Positions 12,423-22,983 of a stretch of 64,000 nt of DNA are shown piece after piece. The stretch is taken from assembly GCF_964204645.1 (NCBI RefSeq), contig NC_134034.1, forward strand, positions 248,001 to 312,000, in the 5' to 3' direction. The notes beneath the pieces are model-generated. The model saw nothing but the letters and a program-made list of their open reading frames with translations. It had not been told where the DNA came from and searched no databases. A program made the position numbers and the translations under genes. This DNA is from Tubulanus polymorphus. Its lineage: Eukaryota; Nemertea; Palaeonemertea; Tubulaniformes; Tubulanidae. Numbering within the stretch: the first letter of the stretch is position 1; each line of letters opens with the position of its first letter.

Positions 12423-15400
12423 TTATGCATCCATTCTCTGGTACGGGTTGTCATCTTTCATTAGACCTGAAAAAATAGAAATCATGAGAATTAAAAACAA
12501 ATCCTAAACAACTTAATGAAACACATCATACCTCTAAACTCTCTCCCTTTCCTCCCTCACTCCCCCCTTCCTCCCTCACTCCCCTCTCTCTAACTCCCCT
12601 CTCTCCTGGTTAGCTCTCAATAAGAAGCATTTGAACTGTTAGTTTTTCAAAAGTAATATTATATACCTTTGACTCTAGGAGGTGATTTGGGTTGATCTTC
12701 TTTAATTGGTAGGTCTATAATTAATGATAAGATAAATTAGTTTAATTCAGGGGAAGGTGTCCATCTGATCATTGACACAAGCCAGGGGAAGGTGTGACTA
12801 GGAGAATGGTACCAGCACGGAGAAGGGGAAGAGACAGGTCAAGGAGAATGGAGCGCTTCAGCAAGTAATCAATAAATCCACAAATAGACAGGTCAGGGAG
12901 AGGTGTTCATTCGAGCTAAATCAACAAGCAGACAAATCAGGGAGAGGTGTTCATTTGAGCCAAGTCTACGAGCAGATATGTCAGGGACAGGTGTTCAAAC
13001 CACAATAGGAGCATTACTGACAATAGTGAATCTATTTTTCACATTTAAAACATGCACAAAACAATCTTTTGAATAATCATTAACAATGAAGGCAGTTTAT
13101 TTTGAATGTTGTCGGCATGATAACAGGAAAATGTATATTCCCTTAAACCATTTTGAAATAGATGAAAGATTTTGTGATTAAGAACCAGTATTTACGCATC
13201 ATTTATTCCAGAGATATAGAAAAAAGTAAAAGATTCCAAGCCTAAGATATTCTACCAGTTGTTGTGCTGACTGAGAATTCCAAGCCTAGGATATTCTACC
13301 AGTCATGTGCTGTGTGTGTGAACAACATCAAACAAATAAATTTACAAATTTAGTTTATGAATTTTTTGCTATAAAATGAAAATAAATTATCCAGACTTCA
13401 TGCAACTAAATTGAGTAGAGCAAACACCGTAATAATAACAGAAACACCATCAGAGCATGCAAGACGACATTTAGATTGAAACTACAGTAGACTCTCAGCT
13501 CCCCCTAGTGGCCTGTCGTTGAGTCTACTGTATGAATTCACCTTCACATAATCAATGCTTCGGTATCTTCACTGTTAGTAGTAAGCATTCCTGTAAATCA
13601 GTAGTAATAACCATTCAATAGATACTGGGTTCTAGATCCACCTAGTTCCACCCTGCTTAATCCACATCCACCCTGCTATTCCACGCTACTACTATTACCC
13701 CTGATGAATGCGACCCTGGCGAGTGAGAGAAGCACTTACCGTATTTCCTTCTGATCTCATCTGCCTTCACTTTACGCTCAGCTTTCCTACAATTACACAA
13801 ATATATATAAGACAGAGTTTGGAGACCGATCAGTACTGGGGGGGGGGGGGGGGGGAAACGCACCTCTCCTCAGCTTTCTGACGTCGTTCTTCGCGTTCTC
13901 GTTCCCATTTCTCTTCTTCCTGTTTGTATTTCTTGTTGACGCGTTTCTTACGGCAACAGCAACAATAGATACAGCAGCACGTCGAGATGAGAATGACGCC
14001 GGCGAGGACGCCCATTACTATCAACAATACCTTGAAATTCACTACAAAAACAAACAAACGATTTAAACCTCTTTCAATGAGACTATCGACTAGACGTATT
14101 TTATTAGCCAGAAGTTGGTTGTTGTTTACTATGCGGGCCTGATGATGACTAATAGTCTTTAACTCAAATTATATTCACTTCTATTCAAGCACTTTTTATC
14201 TATGGCTGAATTTATTGTGGTTTTTCTCTCTCATCTAACACAGATATCGTGTATCTTCTCGTCTGAAATATCATAGTTACAATGCTATTTCAAATATCGC
14301 ACTGGTGATTTATCCAACATTTAACAATAACCAGTTTTAGAGCAGCCGGTAGATGCAGTAGTCTTTTACGGTCTTCAGAAATAAGGAAATTGCTTCATTT
14401 CAAACTGACGAGATAAGATTTTATCAGGGCTCAGTTCCACAGTTGTTAGTCGGACTTAACTCAGAGTTAAAATTAGTTCATTTTCAATGTTTTAAGAGTG
14501 AAAATCTTAACTCACAACCGTGGAACTGGATCCAGGATAATATCACAATCCTGTTTTACCGATACGGTATTAAGTGATAATTAGTTTTGTTAAAAGCCTG
14601 CTGCGGCAACTTACCGAGACAAGTTCCCCATCGAGCATAGTCAAGTGGACAGTCGTCACTGGATGGTAAAATATGACCAACAGGATACGGAACACACTTA
14701 TTGCCTTTATAACAATACATACACTGAAATCATTACAAAACAGTTCATCAGTCCGGTCTCACTTAGACCTTATGAACAACTCGACCAAAACAGTTCATCA
14801 GTCCGGTCTCACTCAAACCTTACGAACAACTCGACCAAATTAGGAGTTTAGCCAAGTTTTAGTCACGATGAAATTTCACTGATATAATGTTCTAAGGCGC
14901 TTTAAACCGATAAACAGGTTTGTTTTTAGGAGTCTTTTTACTTCATATTTTTAGGTATCGGGTGTGGTAAGGAGTCTTTTTAATTCATCCAGGCTGGATA
15001 TTTCTAGGTATCAGGCGCAGATTCAATGGATGGCCCAGCCGGCCCGCTCCCCCCTATTTTGATCGAGCTTACTTTCTCAGATGAAGGAAGCGTATAGGAA
15101 TATTACTGAAATGACTGTGAGAATCATTTAACACAACGGGGGGGGGGGACGGGGGGAGCAGTAACAGTGTAGTATATAGAAGAGACAAATTACTTCCTGG
15201 TTATTTCAAAATATTGCCACCAAACGTAACGTAGTATTTTAGAACCAGGAAGTTATTTGTTACTACTGAAATGTAAAGGCAATGTCTATTAACGGTAGTC
15301 AGGTCCGATCCAGATCAAAACTGATAAAGAAATGTTCATTTGGAAGAACGTCAATAATCAAGCAATGGCTCGAAAAACTCACTACTAGTTGAATTGTAGG

Positions 15401-16152
15401 AGCAAGTGGAAGAGATGCAGCCACTAGGCGCAAACCATACTAATTAAACCATACTTTGTGGAACTCATTGCCAAAATCTATTCGTGATAGAGAGTCACTG
15501 TCAATTTTTAAAAAGAGGCTAAAAACTCACTTTTTAAATGAAAATTATGATTGAAATGCTGTAATGGCTTTGTATCGTTTTATATCTAAATCATTATTAC
15601 TTATCCTGCGTAACGAGTCTGTAATGAGAATACCGCTATATAAAAATAAATATTATTATTATTATTAATTACTCACCTCGGCAACTCGAACACAGTCATC
15701 ACACGATCCGTTGTATTTGGCGCAAACTAGAAATTCAAACAGATCAGGAGATTATTGTTTTACTCAGATAGACGGCGGCTCCCGGGCCAGGGGGGGATGG
15801 GCGGGAGGTTTAGCCTGTTCATCCTTGAGGTATTTCCAGAAGTCGCCCTATTTTGAAAAATTCTGATCATCTTTCTTGGACCCAGTCACCCAATTTCCTG
15901 AGGAGGCCACACACCCCTTCTCTACCTGTCCTCGACCTCCTTCGAGTCATGTTTGAATTGACAATTTCGAGTCGTTGAATTGATCAGATACGTACCCTGT
16001 GTAGGTGTGAGGGTTGTCGTAGGGGGCGCTGATGTCGTGATCTGAGCGAATGAAGCGGAAAATGACATCAAAATCACGAGACCAAAAACAAACCACGAAA
16101 TCATCGTCGAGAAAAACGAAACTTGTGAAGAAGTGGTATTAATCCCGGTCAT
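12423..16152 (-). CDS. PTTG1IP-like: PTTG1IP-like single-pass membrane protein, seven exons
   Basis: Exons, 5' to 3' on the minus strand: 16152-15996, 15726-15677, 14723-14615, 14041-13864, 13786-13740, 12714-12667, 12466-12423. Phases join cleanly and give about 210 residues. A signal peptide (ISWFVFGLVILMSFSASFA) is followed by a Thr/Pro linker and a cysteine-rich PSI-like domain (about 54-105: CAKYNGSCDDCVRVAECMYC ... DCPLDYARWGTCL). One membrane segment follows (about 106-125), then a juxtamembrane run of cysteines (CCCIYCCCC), a charged coiled coil (EREERRQKAEER ... DEIRRKYG) and the tail GLMKDDNPYQRM. The ARWG-C-VNF junction, the EIRRKYG helix and the ENPY-type end match vertebrate PTTG1IP, which binds securin. 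Met1 or Met17 could be the start; the second gives a more typical signal peptide. Confidence 0.88.
13838..13854. repeat. Poly-G run in a PTTG1IP-like intron
   Basis: About 17 consecutive G on the plus strand (C on the coding strand), close to an exon boundary at 13864. Confidence 0.8.
14428..14535. mobile_element. Small palindromic MITE (GTTCCACAGTT type)
   Basis: Left arm CAGTTCCACAGTTGTTAG and right arm CTCACAACCGTGGAACTGGA are inverted repeats around TTCATTTTCAATGTTTTAA. A second copy with the same core lies at 61144-61236. Confidence 0.7.
14738..14840. repeat. 50-bp tandem duplication
   Basis: Two near-identical copies of a unit containing AACAGTTCATCAGTCCGGTC, within a PTTG1IP-like intron. 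Confidence 0.75.
15440..15667 (+). mobile_element. 3' end of a non-LTR retrotransposon
   Basis: Frame 15456-15554 reads LWNSLPKSIRDRESLSIFKK, continuing RLKTHFLNENYD and a stop. This is the characteristic C-terminal tail of CR1/L2/Jockey-type reverse-transcriptase ORFs. It is followed by a short 3' UTR and an ATT-repeat tail. 5'-truncated and inactive, inserted antisense in an intron. Confidence 0.7.
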
Positions 16153-16159
16153 GATTTCA

Positions 16160-16820
16160 GCGATGATTTAAACCGGTTTAAATTAGACTGGTGTTTGTAA
16201 ATCCGATTCCTCGCTGTTCCTATAGTTCCCAGTTCGATCCTTCTAACGATTTCACTCTCATAAACCAACTGTCAACAGACAGAAAAAGGCTATTTTTAGA
16301 ATGTGTCGCAGTGAAAAAAAAATTTAATCTGCCCACTAAAATATGCAGCATGTCATCAGAAAAATATCAGAATTTAAACCAATACAATTCAATTTAGTTA
16401 TATTGCAACCAATCAATTCAATTAAGATATATTACCAAAACAACAGCGGGCCGCTGCGCCGGGTTCAAAGATGCTGCTGCGATCAACCCGAAACTCGTAG
16501 AAAAGAACACGATTCTTCAATTTTAGATTAATCCTCAATCTTATGTCCGAAAAATAACGACACAAAATTTTCATAGAAGTAAATTAAATGTTTTATCATT
16601 CAATAGTAAATTAAAGCATTACCGTAAAATAACAATAATCAATCATCTAGATGGCGCTATTGTGCACATTGGAAATTTAGAGCCCGGCGCACCCACAGCT
16701 TTGGTTATCTATTAAAACACACTTGTTCCACCTAGTGAGAAAATACCGTCCCGGGTCAACGTGCACTGGGTCATTGCGGGAACTACCGCCGAGTCTCGCT
16801 AGTGCCACCTGGTGGAGGAA
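16160..16820. other. Intergenic region between two minus-strand genes
   Basis: Upstream region of the PTTG1IP-like gene and 3' flank of the OXNAD1-like gene. No further coding signal seen. Confidence 0.4.
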
Positions 16821-19555
16821 TCAAAACCATTTTTCAAATCTGATATTATCTGGTTGTATGTGTTGATGTTTGAGTAAATCAGCGATACTGTTCGTCATGG
16901 CAGACGGACCACAAATAAAACACAATAAATTCTGTTTATCCGCGACATTCTCTAGAACTGAACGGATGTCTTCAGATTGAATTCTACGATTACCTGTAAC
17001 ACATAAACCAGACCCCGGTTTTATTTAAAACCGTTAACGCTTAAGACCAGTCTTAGCGCACTTCAAATACTTACTGATTTCACAATCTGCTGTTTTCAAA
17101 TCATCCTCTAAATTTCCAGTCACGAAAAACTTGTGAGAAAACTGCGGCAGTTTTTCACAGGTTTTCAAAATTTCATCCTAAAGAATAGAGAAATTACAGT
17201 TTGCACAAATCAAGGATGAAGATCTGGATCCAGATCAATCAAAGTTTTTTAGTTTGATTTGTTTCGAAGCGACTAAATAGCAATTAAAGCCATAAATTGA
17301 GTCAAACTTTTCTGTGAATCTGAACTTCTGAAAAGTGGGTTCTTAAAACCACTCATACGCGAGACAAGGAGCGCATTAAACAAAGATTAAACCTCTTGTC
17401 CTTAATTCACCTTGAATATGAGTTCTTTGACAGATGGCGCGGAGAACATCAAATGTACACTACCCAGGGTTGGATTGTTGCCGCTCGCACCGAGTCCAAT
17501 CCTTTCGGAATATAGATCCGCTAAATTCTGCCACATACAGTATAGAGGATTGACACCAACGCCACCTGCCAGGAAGAGTATATCACGCGAGAGATCAGCA
17601 TCAGATACGGGAGAATAGAAATAATCTCCACCAACGCGAATATTCACCTGACTACCGGCGCCACACTGTGAGAAAATAGGAAAATACACCCCTATGACAT
17701 CATCAAATTACCTACTAGGTCTACTCGCAATATATTTAGAGATTTGAATGATCTATTGACAGAAAAGATGTCAAAAATCCCCCTATGACATCATCAAATA
17801 ATCTATAGATTTCATACTCACATCAGAGTGGACCCAGTTAGTGATTGGATGTATACTCTGTTTCACAGCTAGTTCTAGAATGCCGTTTTCTGCCATTGTT
17901 TTCGGTGTTGAAACCATTGAAAATCCTGTACATTCTTTCATCCCAGGAACGTAAAAATCAACCCTACAAAATTCATTACATCATTTCTCAGCATCCACAC
18001 AGCTCAACACAATCTAAAATATTTCAGAACGCACCATTGTCCGGGTTTAAAAGTAAGTCTTTGATCTTCAACTTTCAGAATCATGCGTTTGATTTTCGGT
18101 GAAATATTTTCGATCTTTTCGACAGTAGCAGCCGACAGGATCTAGGAAAGAAGATACCAAACATTACTAGTCCCAGCAGTTCATAGGGAGCTGTGACTAG
18201 CGCCCCCTAGTGCCGGCACCAGGATCTAGGAAAGAAGATACCAAACATTACTAGTTCCAGCAGTTCATAGGGAGGAGCTGCGACTAGCGCCCCCTAGTGC
18301 CGGCACCAGGATCTAGGAAAGAAGATACCAAACATTACTAGTTCCAGCAGTTCATAGGGAGGAGCTGCGACTAGCGCCCCCTAGTGCCGGCACCAGGATC
18401 TAGGAAAGAAGATACCAAACATTACTAGTCCCAGCAGTTCATAGGGAGCTGTGACTAGCGCCCCCTAGTGCCGGCACCAGGATCGAGGAAAGAAGATACC
18501 AAACATTACTAGTTCCAGCAGTTCATAGGGAGGAGCTGCGACTAGCGCCCCCTAGTGCCGGCACCAGGATCTAGGATAGAAGATACCAAACATTACTAGT
18601 CCCAGCAGTTCATAGGGAGGAGCTGTGACTAGCGCCCCCTAGTGCCGGCACCAGGATCTAGGATAGAAGATACCAAACATTACTAGTCCCAGCAGTTCAT
18701 AGCGAGGAGCTGTGACTAGCGCCCCCTAGTGCCGGCACCAGGATCTAGGATAGAAGATACCAAACATTACTAGTCCCAGCAGTTCATAGGGAGCTGTGAC
18801 TAGCCCCCCCTAGTGCCGGCACCAGGATCTAGGAAAGAAGATACCAAACATTACTAGTTCCAGCAGTTCATAGGGAGGAGCTGTGACTAGCACACCCTAG
18901 TGCCGGCACCAGGATCTAGGATAGAAGATACCAAACATTACTAGTCCCAGCAGTTCATAGGGAGGAGCTGTGAATAGAGCCCCCTAGTGCTGGCACCAGG
19001 GCCTAGCACTGACAGCTCTTAGTGCCTTCAATGAATAGAGATTAAGAAAATGAGTTCAAATTCTTACATTTCCTCGTTGATCATTGGCTGTTATTTCCAG
19101 GTGAGTTTTACCACCAGCTCCATTAGTTCTTGAATTCATCATCCTAACAGAAAGAAAGAAGTACAGAAATAGTCAAAGGCCAATGACCCCATTGGCAATA
19201 ATACCGGGCCATAGCGTTCCTGGGCCCCGAGGATGGGACCACTCAGCAGATGTTTGGGTAATTATATGCTATGTACTCGCTTGTAAACTCAATATACAAA
19301 CCAATCCGTCAATACATTGAAAATACAATCCAATTAACCAGATAAATACGGGTTCAAAGTACATACACCGAAAAACCCCGATACTAATAGAGACCGGCTG
19401 GTGGCGCCATCTCGATTGTTGCTGAATTTTACATTTACGGTTGGTTTTATAGGTTATAAGACAATATCAATACATAACATTGCAGATGAAGAATAGCTCT
19501 ACCTTCTAAAAGATCGTACAATCGGTTTACAGGTTCTGGTGGCTCTTGTTAACAT
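16821..19555 (-). CDS. OXNAD1: OXNAD1-like mitochondrial FNR-type oxidoreductase, seven exons
   Basis: Exons: 19555-19503, 19143-19068, 18141-18035, 17963-17822, 17665-17411, 17177-17075, 16993-16821; continuous phase, 301-302 residues (human about 312). The N-terminus MLTRATRTCKPIVRSFRR is basic and hydroxylated with no acidic residue, as in a mitochondrial presequence. The FAD-binding half contains TFKPGQWVDFYVPG and GFSMVSTP. The NAD-binding half has GGVGVNP (about 160-166), then the family's CGPSAM motif and a C-terminal FEKWF. It would transfer electrons from NAD(P)H through flavin; the physiological acceptor is not known for the family. Intron 2 is mostly a tandem array that copies the acceptor of exon 3 (separate entry). 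The start lies about 415 bp from the divergent PSME3 start, suggesting a shared promoter region. Confidence 0.92.
18136..19005 (-). repeat. 84-87-bp tandem array duplicating a splice acceptor (OXNAD1 exon 3)
   Basis: Ten copies, starting near 18136, 18220, 18307, 18394, 18478, 18565, 18652, 18739, 18823 and 18910, plus a decayed remnant near 18997. On the coding (minus) strand each unit carries the pyrimidine tract and acceptor TCTTTCCTAG followed by ATCCTG, the first six bases of exon 3; a few units differ at a base (TCTATCCTAG, TCTTTCCTCG). Beyond these six bases the repeat reads GTGCCGGCAC, while the true exon reads TCGGCTGC. Two length classes (84 and 87) differ by a GGA triplet. Confidence 0.93.
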
Positions 19556-19970
19556 ATTTAAACAACTTTCTTCGCTATAATATCAAAAAGGATGTCATTG
19601 CGTAATGATCTCGTAGCTGATACTAAATCCAAGTTAGCGGAAGCAGAAACTGTCAGTAGGGTTCGAATCCTTAGGGCAAAACCTCTGTACAAAACAATAT
19701 GGAAAATGCCGATAATTGATGATATATACAAAATGATTCAAAAACCCATAGACCTCTACCAGGCTTCCATCCAATCGTGATATTTTATGAGGATTCCTCG
19801 ACCAGCCCGCAATTCAATAATTCAGATCGGTTTATTTCGATAATTAGGACATCTCGGGAAAATCAATTCAATTCAATACGAGCGCGCGATATCGTGGAGC
19901 TTTCAAGGTCGTTTTAATTAGCACGAGTGTTTTTCGCGTCTGGAACTGTTTTAATTAGTTGTGTTGTAAA
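19556..19970. promoter_or_regulatory. Shared divergent promoter region, OXNAD1 / PSME3
   Basis: Two head-to-head start codons lie about 415 bp apart. The region contains the CpG-bearing stretch ACGAGCGCGCGATATCG near 19877. Bidirectional use is inferred from spacing alone. Confidence 0.4.
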
Positions 19971-22371
19971 ATGTCTAACGGTCAGGAATCAGATACTAAA
20001 TCAGCCCGAGATCAGGTACGAGAATCAGTCCAACATTTCTATCCGTTTACAGCCGTTTTTAAATCCGGAATCGTTCGTAAAATCGACACGAAACGACGTA
20101 AATTACCATACTCTAGTGGCGCCCTCTCACTTAATGACCATTAATCTATTTCAGGTTAACGAATTAAAAGACAGAACAAAAGTAGAAGTAAGTTTTAATT
20201 CGTTTTTGAGTCACGTGTGATATCCATCGGGCGGGGCGGGTTTGTAGCAGTAGGTAAAGAATTTTAAGCCCTATCCGCGCCAGCCCAGCTCCGGGCCAGG
20301 CTAGTTAGTACTAATAATCATGTACTGTTATTGTTGGGGGGTGCTGTGTCAGACAATCCCCTCCTCCCCAACCCCGTGATTGACAGCAGTTCCCCTTTCC
20401 CCTCGCCGAGTCAAGTTAAGCTGCTGATTGACAGTTCCCATCCTCGCGGTTGACAGCCCCTCCTTCCCCACCCAATGATTGACAGCTCCCATCCTCGTGG
20501 TTGACAGCCCCTCCTCCCCCACCCAATGATTGACAGCTCCCATCCTCGCGGTTGACAGCCCCCTCCTCCCCCACCCCTCCCTCTCTAACCAATGTTGTGT
20601 GATGGATTATTTTATTTATTTTGACAGGCTGAAGACATCGTGAAGTCAATTTTCCCGAAGAAAGTTTTAGAATTAGAAGAACTTATAAAAGTAAAACTTT
20701 CACTCCGAGAATCTCAATCGCTTCGATAAGTTCTCGATATTATTCATAGATGGCGTTGTTATTAATTTCAGTCACCGTTGCTAAGTTACAATCGTCTGAC
20801 AGAAATAGAATGCGACCTGGGAATTCCGAAACCTCAACCGATCACGTTAAACGATGGCGGACCGGCGGTTAAAAAACGGAAAACACGTCACGATGAGAAT
20901 CATATAACAGCAGACGATAACATTACAGGTACCTGTTACATGTGCATGTTACATGCAGTGACATGCGACATGTACATGTTAAAGTTCCATTTCATTCAAC
21001 AAAAAGCAAACCTAAATACACTTATAAATATATTACTTATAGATAGATATTGAGTGTTGCATGTCATATGTGCCTGTTACATGTGACATGTACCTGTCAC
21101 ATGTGCCTGTGGCAGTCATATTAAAGTTCAATTTCATTCAATAAAAAGCAAACCTGCATTCACTTATAGATGTGTGTTGCGTGTCACATGTGCCTGTTAC
21201 ATGCGATATGTACATGTCACATGTGCCTGTTACATGCGATATGTACATGTCACATGTGCCTGTATGGTTAAACATGTACATGTTTTTGTTGTTTATTTGA
21301 ACAGGTTGTAAAGTGTTCAGTCTTCCCAATGGAACTGTCTCTAGTAACATGCATTTAATAGAAATAGTCGATAATCTAAAACCACACATTCGAGATCTAC
21401 TGGAATATACTAACACGGTCAGTCAGTGCTGCCATCTATTAGACACCAGCAGAAAACATTAACTCATCACTAGAAATAACGTGAATTTATTTTCGGTAAC
21501 TTTCTAGGTGAAAATGTGGATCACATACATGATTCCTAAAATAGAAGATGGCAACAATTTCGGAGTTTCCGTTCAGGAGGAGACGATGGCTGAGGCTCGG
21601 ACGGTCGAAACAGAGGCTGCTCAACACATGGATCAGATAACTAGATACTTCATTTCACGTGCGAAACTCGTCTCTAAAGTCGCCAAATATCCACACATCG
21701 TAAGCCACGCCTACTCATTTACATATCGACACGCCCACTTTATAACTAGAGCTTAGTTAAAGTTTCTCTATTTTTAATAGGATGATTATAGAATTGTAGT
21801 TAAAGAATTGGATGAGAAACAATTCATGACGCTTCGACTAACAGCGACTGAACTTAGGAATAGTTATGTAAGTACGGACTCGTGTTAAACCACGCCACCT
21901 GGTGATTAAATGTATGAAATACTCCCGCTCAAAGTCATGTGATTGATGATCGACCCATTGTCTTATCAGTGGCCAGAATTCATTTGTTATCTCCTGTGTT
22001 CCAGCGAGATCCAATGCCATCATTGAGAGCCAACTACAGAAAGTTTCCTAGTATCTCTAGCCCAAAGAGTCTGAATTACTAATGTTTGCCCAATAGACCG
22101 AATTGCTAATGTTTGCCCAAGAGCCTGAATTACTAATGTTTGCCCAAGAGCCTGAATTACTAATGTTTGCCCAAGAGCCCGAATTGCTAATGTTTGCCCA
22201 CGAGCCTGAATTGCTAATGTTTGCCCACGAGCCTGAATTGCTAATGTTACTCCGCGGGCCGTCATTACATCACCAGTATTTTGTTTACAGTGCAGTTTAC
22301 ATGATGTGATTCTGAAGAATTTGGACAAGATTAAAAAACCACGCAGTTCAAACGTGTCGAACATGTTCTGA
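19971..22371 (+). CDS. PSME3: Proteasome activator REG-gamma (PA28-gamma), eight exons
   Basis: Exons: 19971-20015, 20155-20187, 20628-20690, 20772-20928, 21305-21417, 21508-21699, 21781-21867, 22291-22371; continuous phase, 255-256 residues (vertebrate PSME3 254). The N-terminal helix contains FPKKVLELEELI. A loop ends in a basic KKRKTR (about 81-86), a likely nuclear localisation signal as in the gamma paralogue. The C-terminal REG domain reads KVFSLPNGTV ... KMWITYMIPKIEDGNNFGVS, where the last block includes the activation-loop region, then AKLVSKVAKYPH and DKIKKPRSSN. It forms a heptameric cap that opens the 20S proteasome for ubiquitin-independent turnover of nuclear proteins. Start chosen at the ATG that opens the exon joined in phase to exon 2. 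Poly(A) signal AATAAA at about 22485. Tail-to-tail with ANKZF1. Confidence 0.95.
20345..20585. repeat. C-rich minisatellite in PSME3 intron 2
   Basis: About 3-5 copies of a 55-60-bp unit containing GATTGACAGCTCCCATCCTC and CCCCTCCTCCCCCACCC. Confidence 0.75.
20930..21270. repeat. CATGT-rich repeats in PSME3 intron 4
   Basis: Loose tandem copies built from ACATGT and TGCCTGTTACATG motifs, plus two copies of a TTAAAGTTCAATTTCATTCA block (about 20981 and 21121). Confidence 0.65.
22080..22255. repeat. 28-bp tandem array in PSME3 intron 7
   Basis: Six to seven copies of a unit containing CTAATGTTTGCCCAAGAGCC. Confidence 0.8.
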
Positions 22372-22483
22372 GCAGACGGACGCAGCCCGGGGAGCAATCG
22401 AGGGGCAGACGCGGGCCGGGGAGGAGGGGCGGACGGACGCAGCCCCGAGGAGGATGAGGGTCAGGGGTTAAACTCGTGTAACA

Positions 22484-22540
22484 AAATAAAAGTAAACATT
22501 TTGTAAATATAAATGATGTAAGAAACTACTGAGAATAAAT
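22484..22540 (+). terminator. PSME3 polyadenylation signals
   Basis: AATAAA at about 22485, and a second (GAATAAATGA) near 22532, 115-165 bases past the stop codon. Confidence 0.55.
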
Positions 22541-22983
22541 GAAATAGTCTTACATTTTACAAAATCATATTCACCTCCTTCATTCTTCATTTATTTGTCT
22601 ATTTTTAACCTCACCTGAATCAAAATATGAAATCAGCAAAGTTTGTGGTTGAATTTTATAGTTTACAGCCACATAACTTCCCCCACGCCCCCCCCTCCCT
22701 ACCCGGAGGTGCAGTGGTCTAGTGGAGTTTCATTGGTACTGGGTTCCTAAGGTAGTAGCGTTTCCTTACGGGAGGCTGAGGGCTTCTCCACGTCAATGTA
22801 ACCGGGAGAGGTAGAAACAACAAAACAACTGGCACTAGACCTCTACGTTCAGAGAGGAAATAATTGACAAATTTTCATTTCCAAAATTATTTTTTTTATA
22901 TTCAACGTAATTTGGAATATTACAGTAACTTAATTTGCATACATCACAAACCTAATTTGCATATAATAGCAGACGGATGGATG

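Noticed and set aside
19592-19780. 62-residue plus-strand frame between OXNAD1 and PSME3
   Set aside because: No recognisable domain, and it lies in the divergent promoter region; possible but unsupported.
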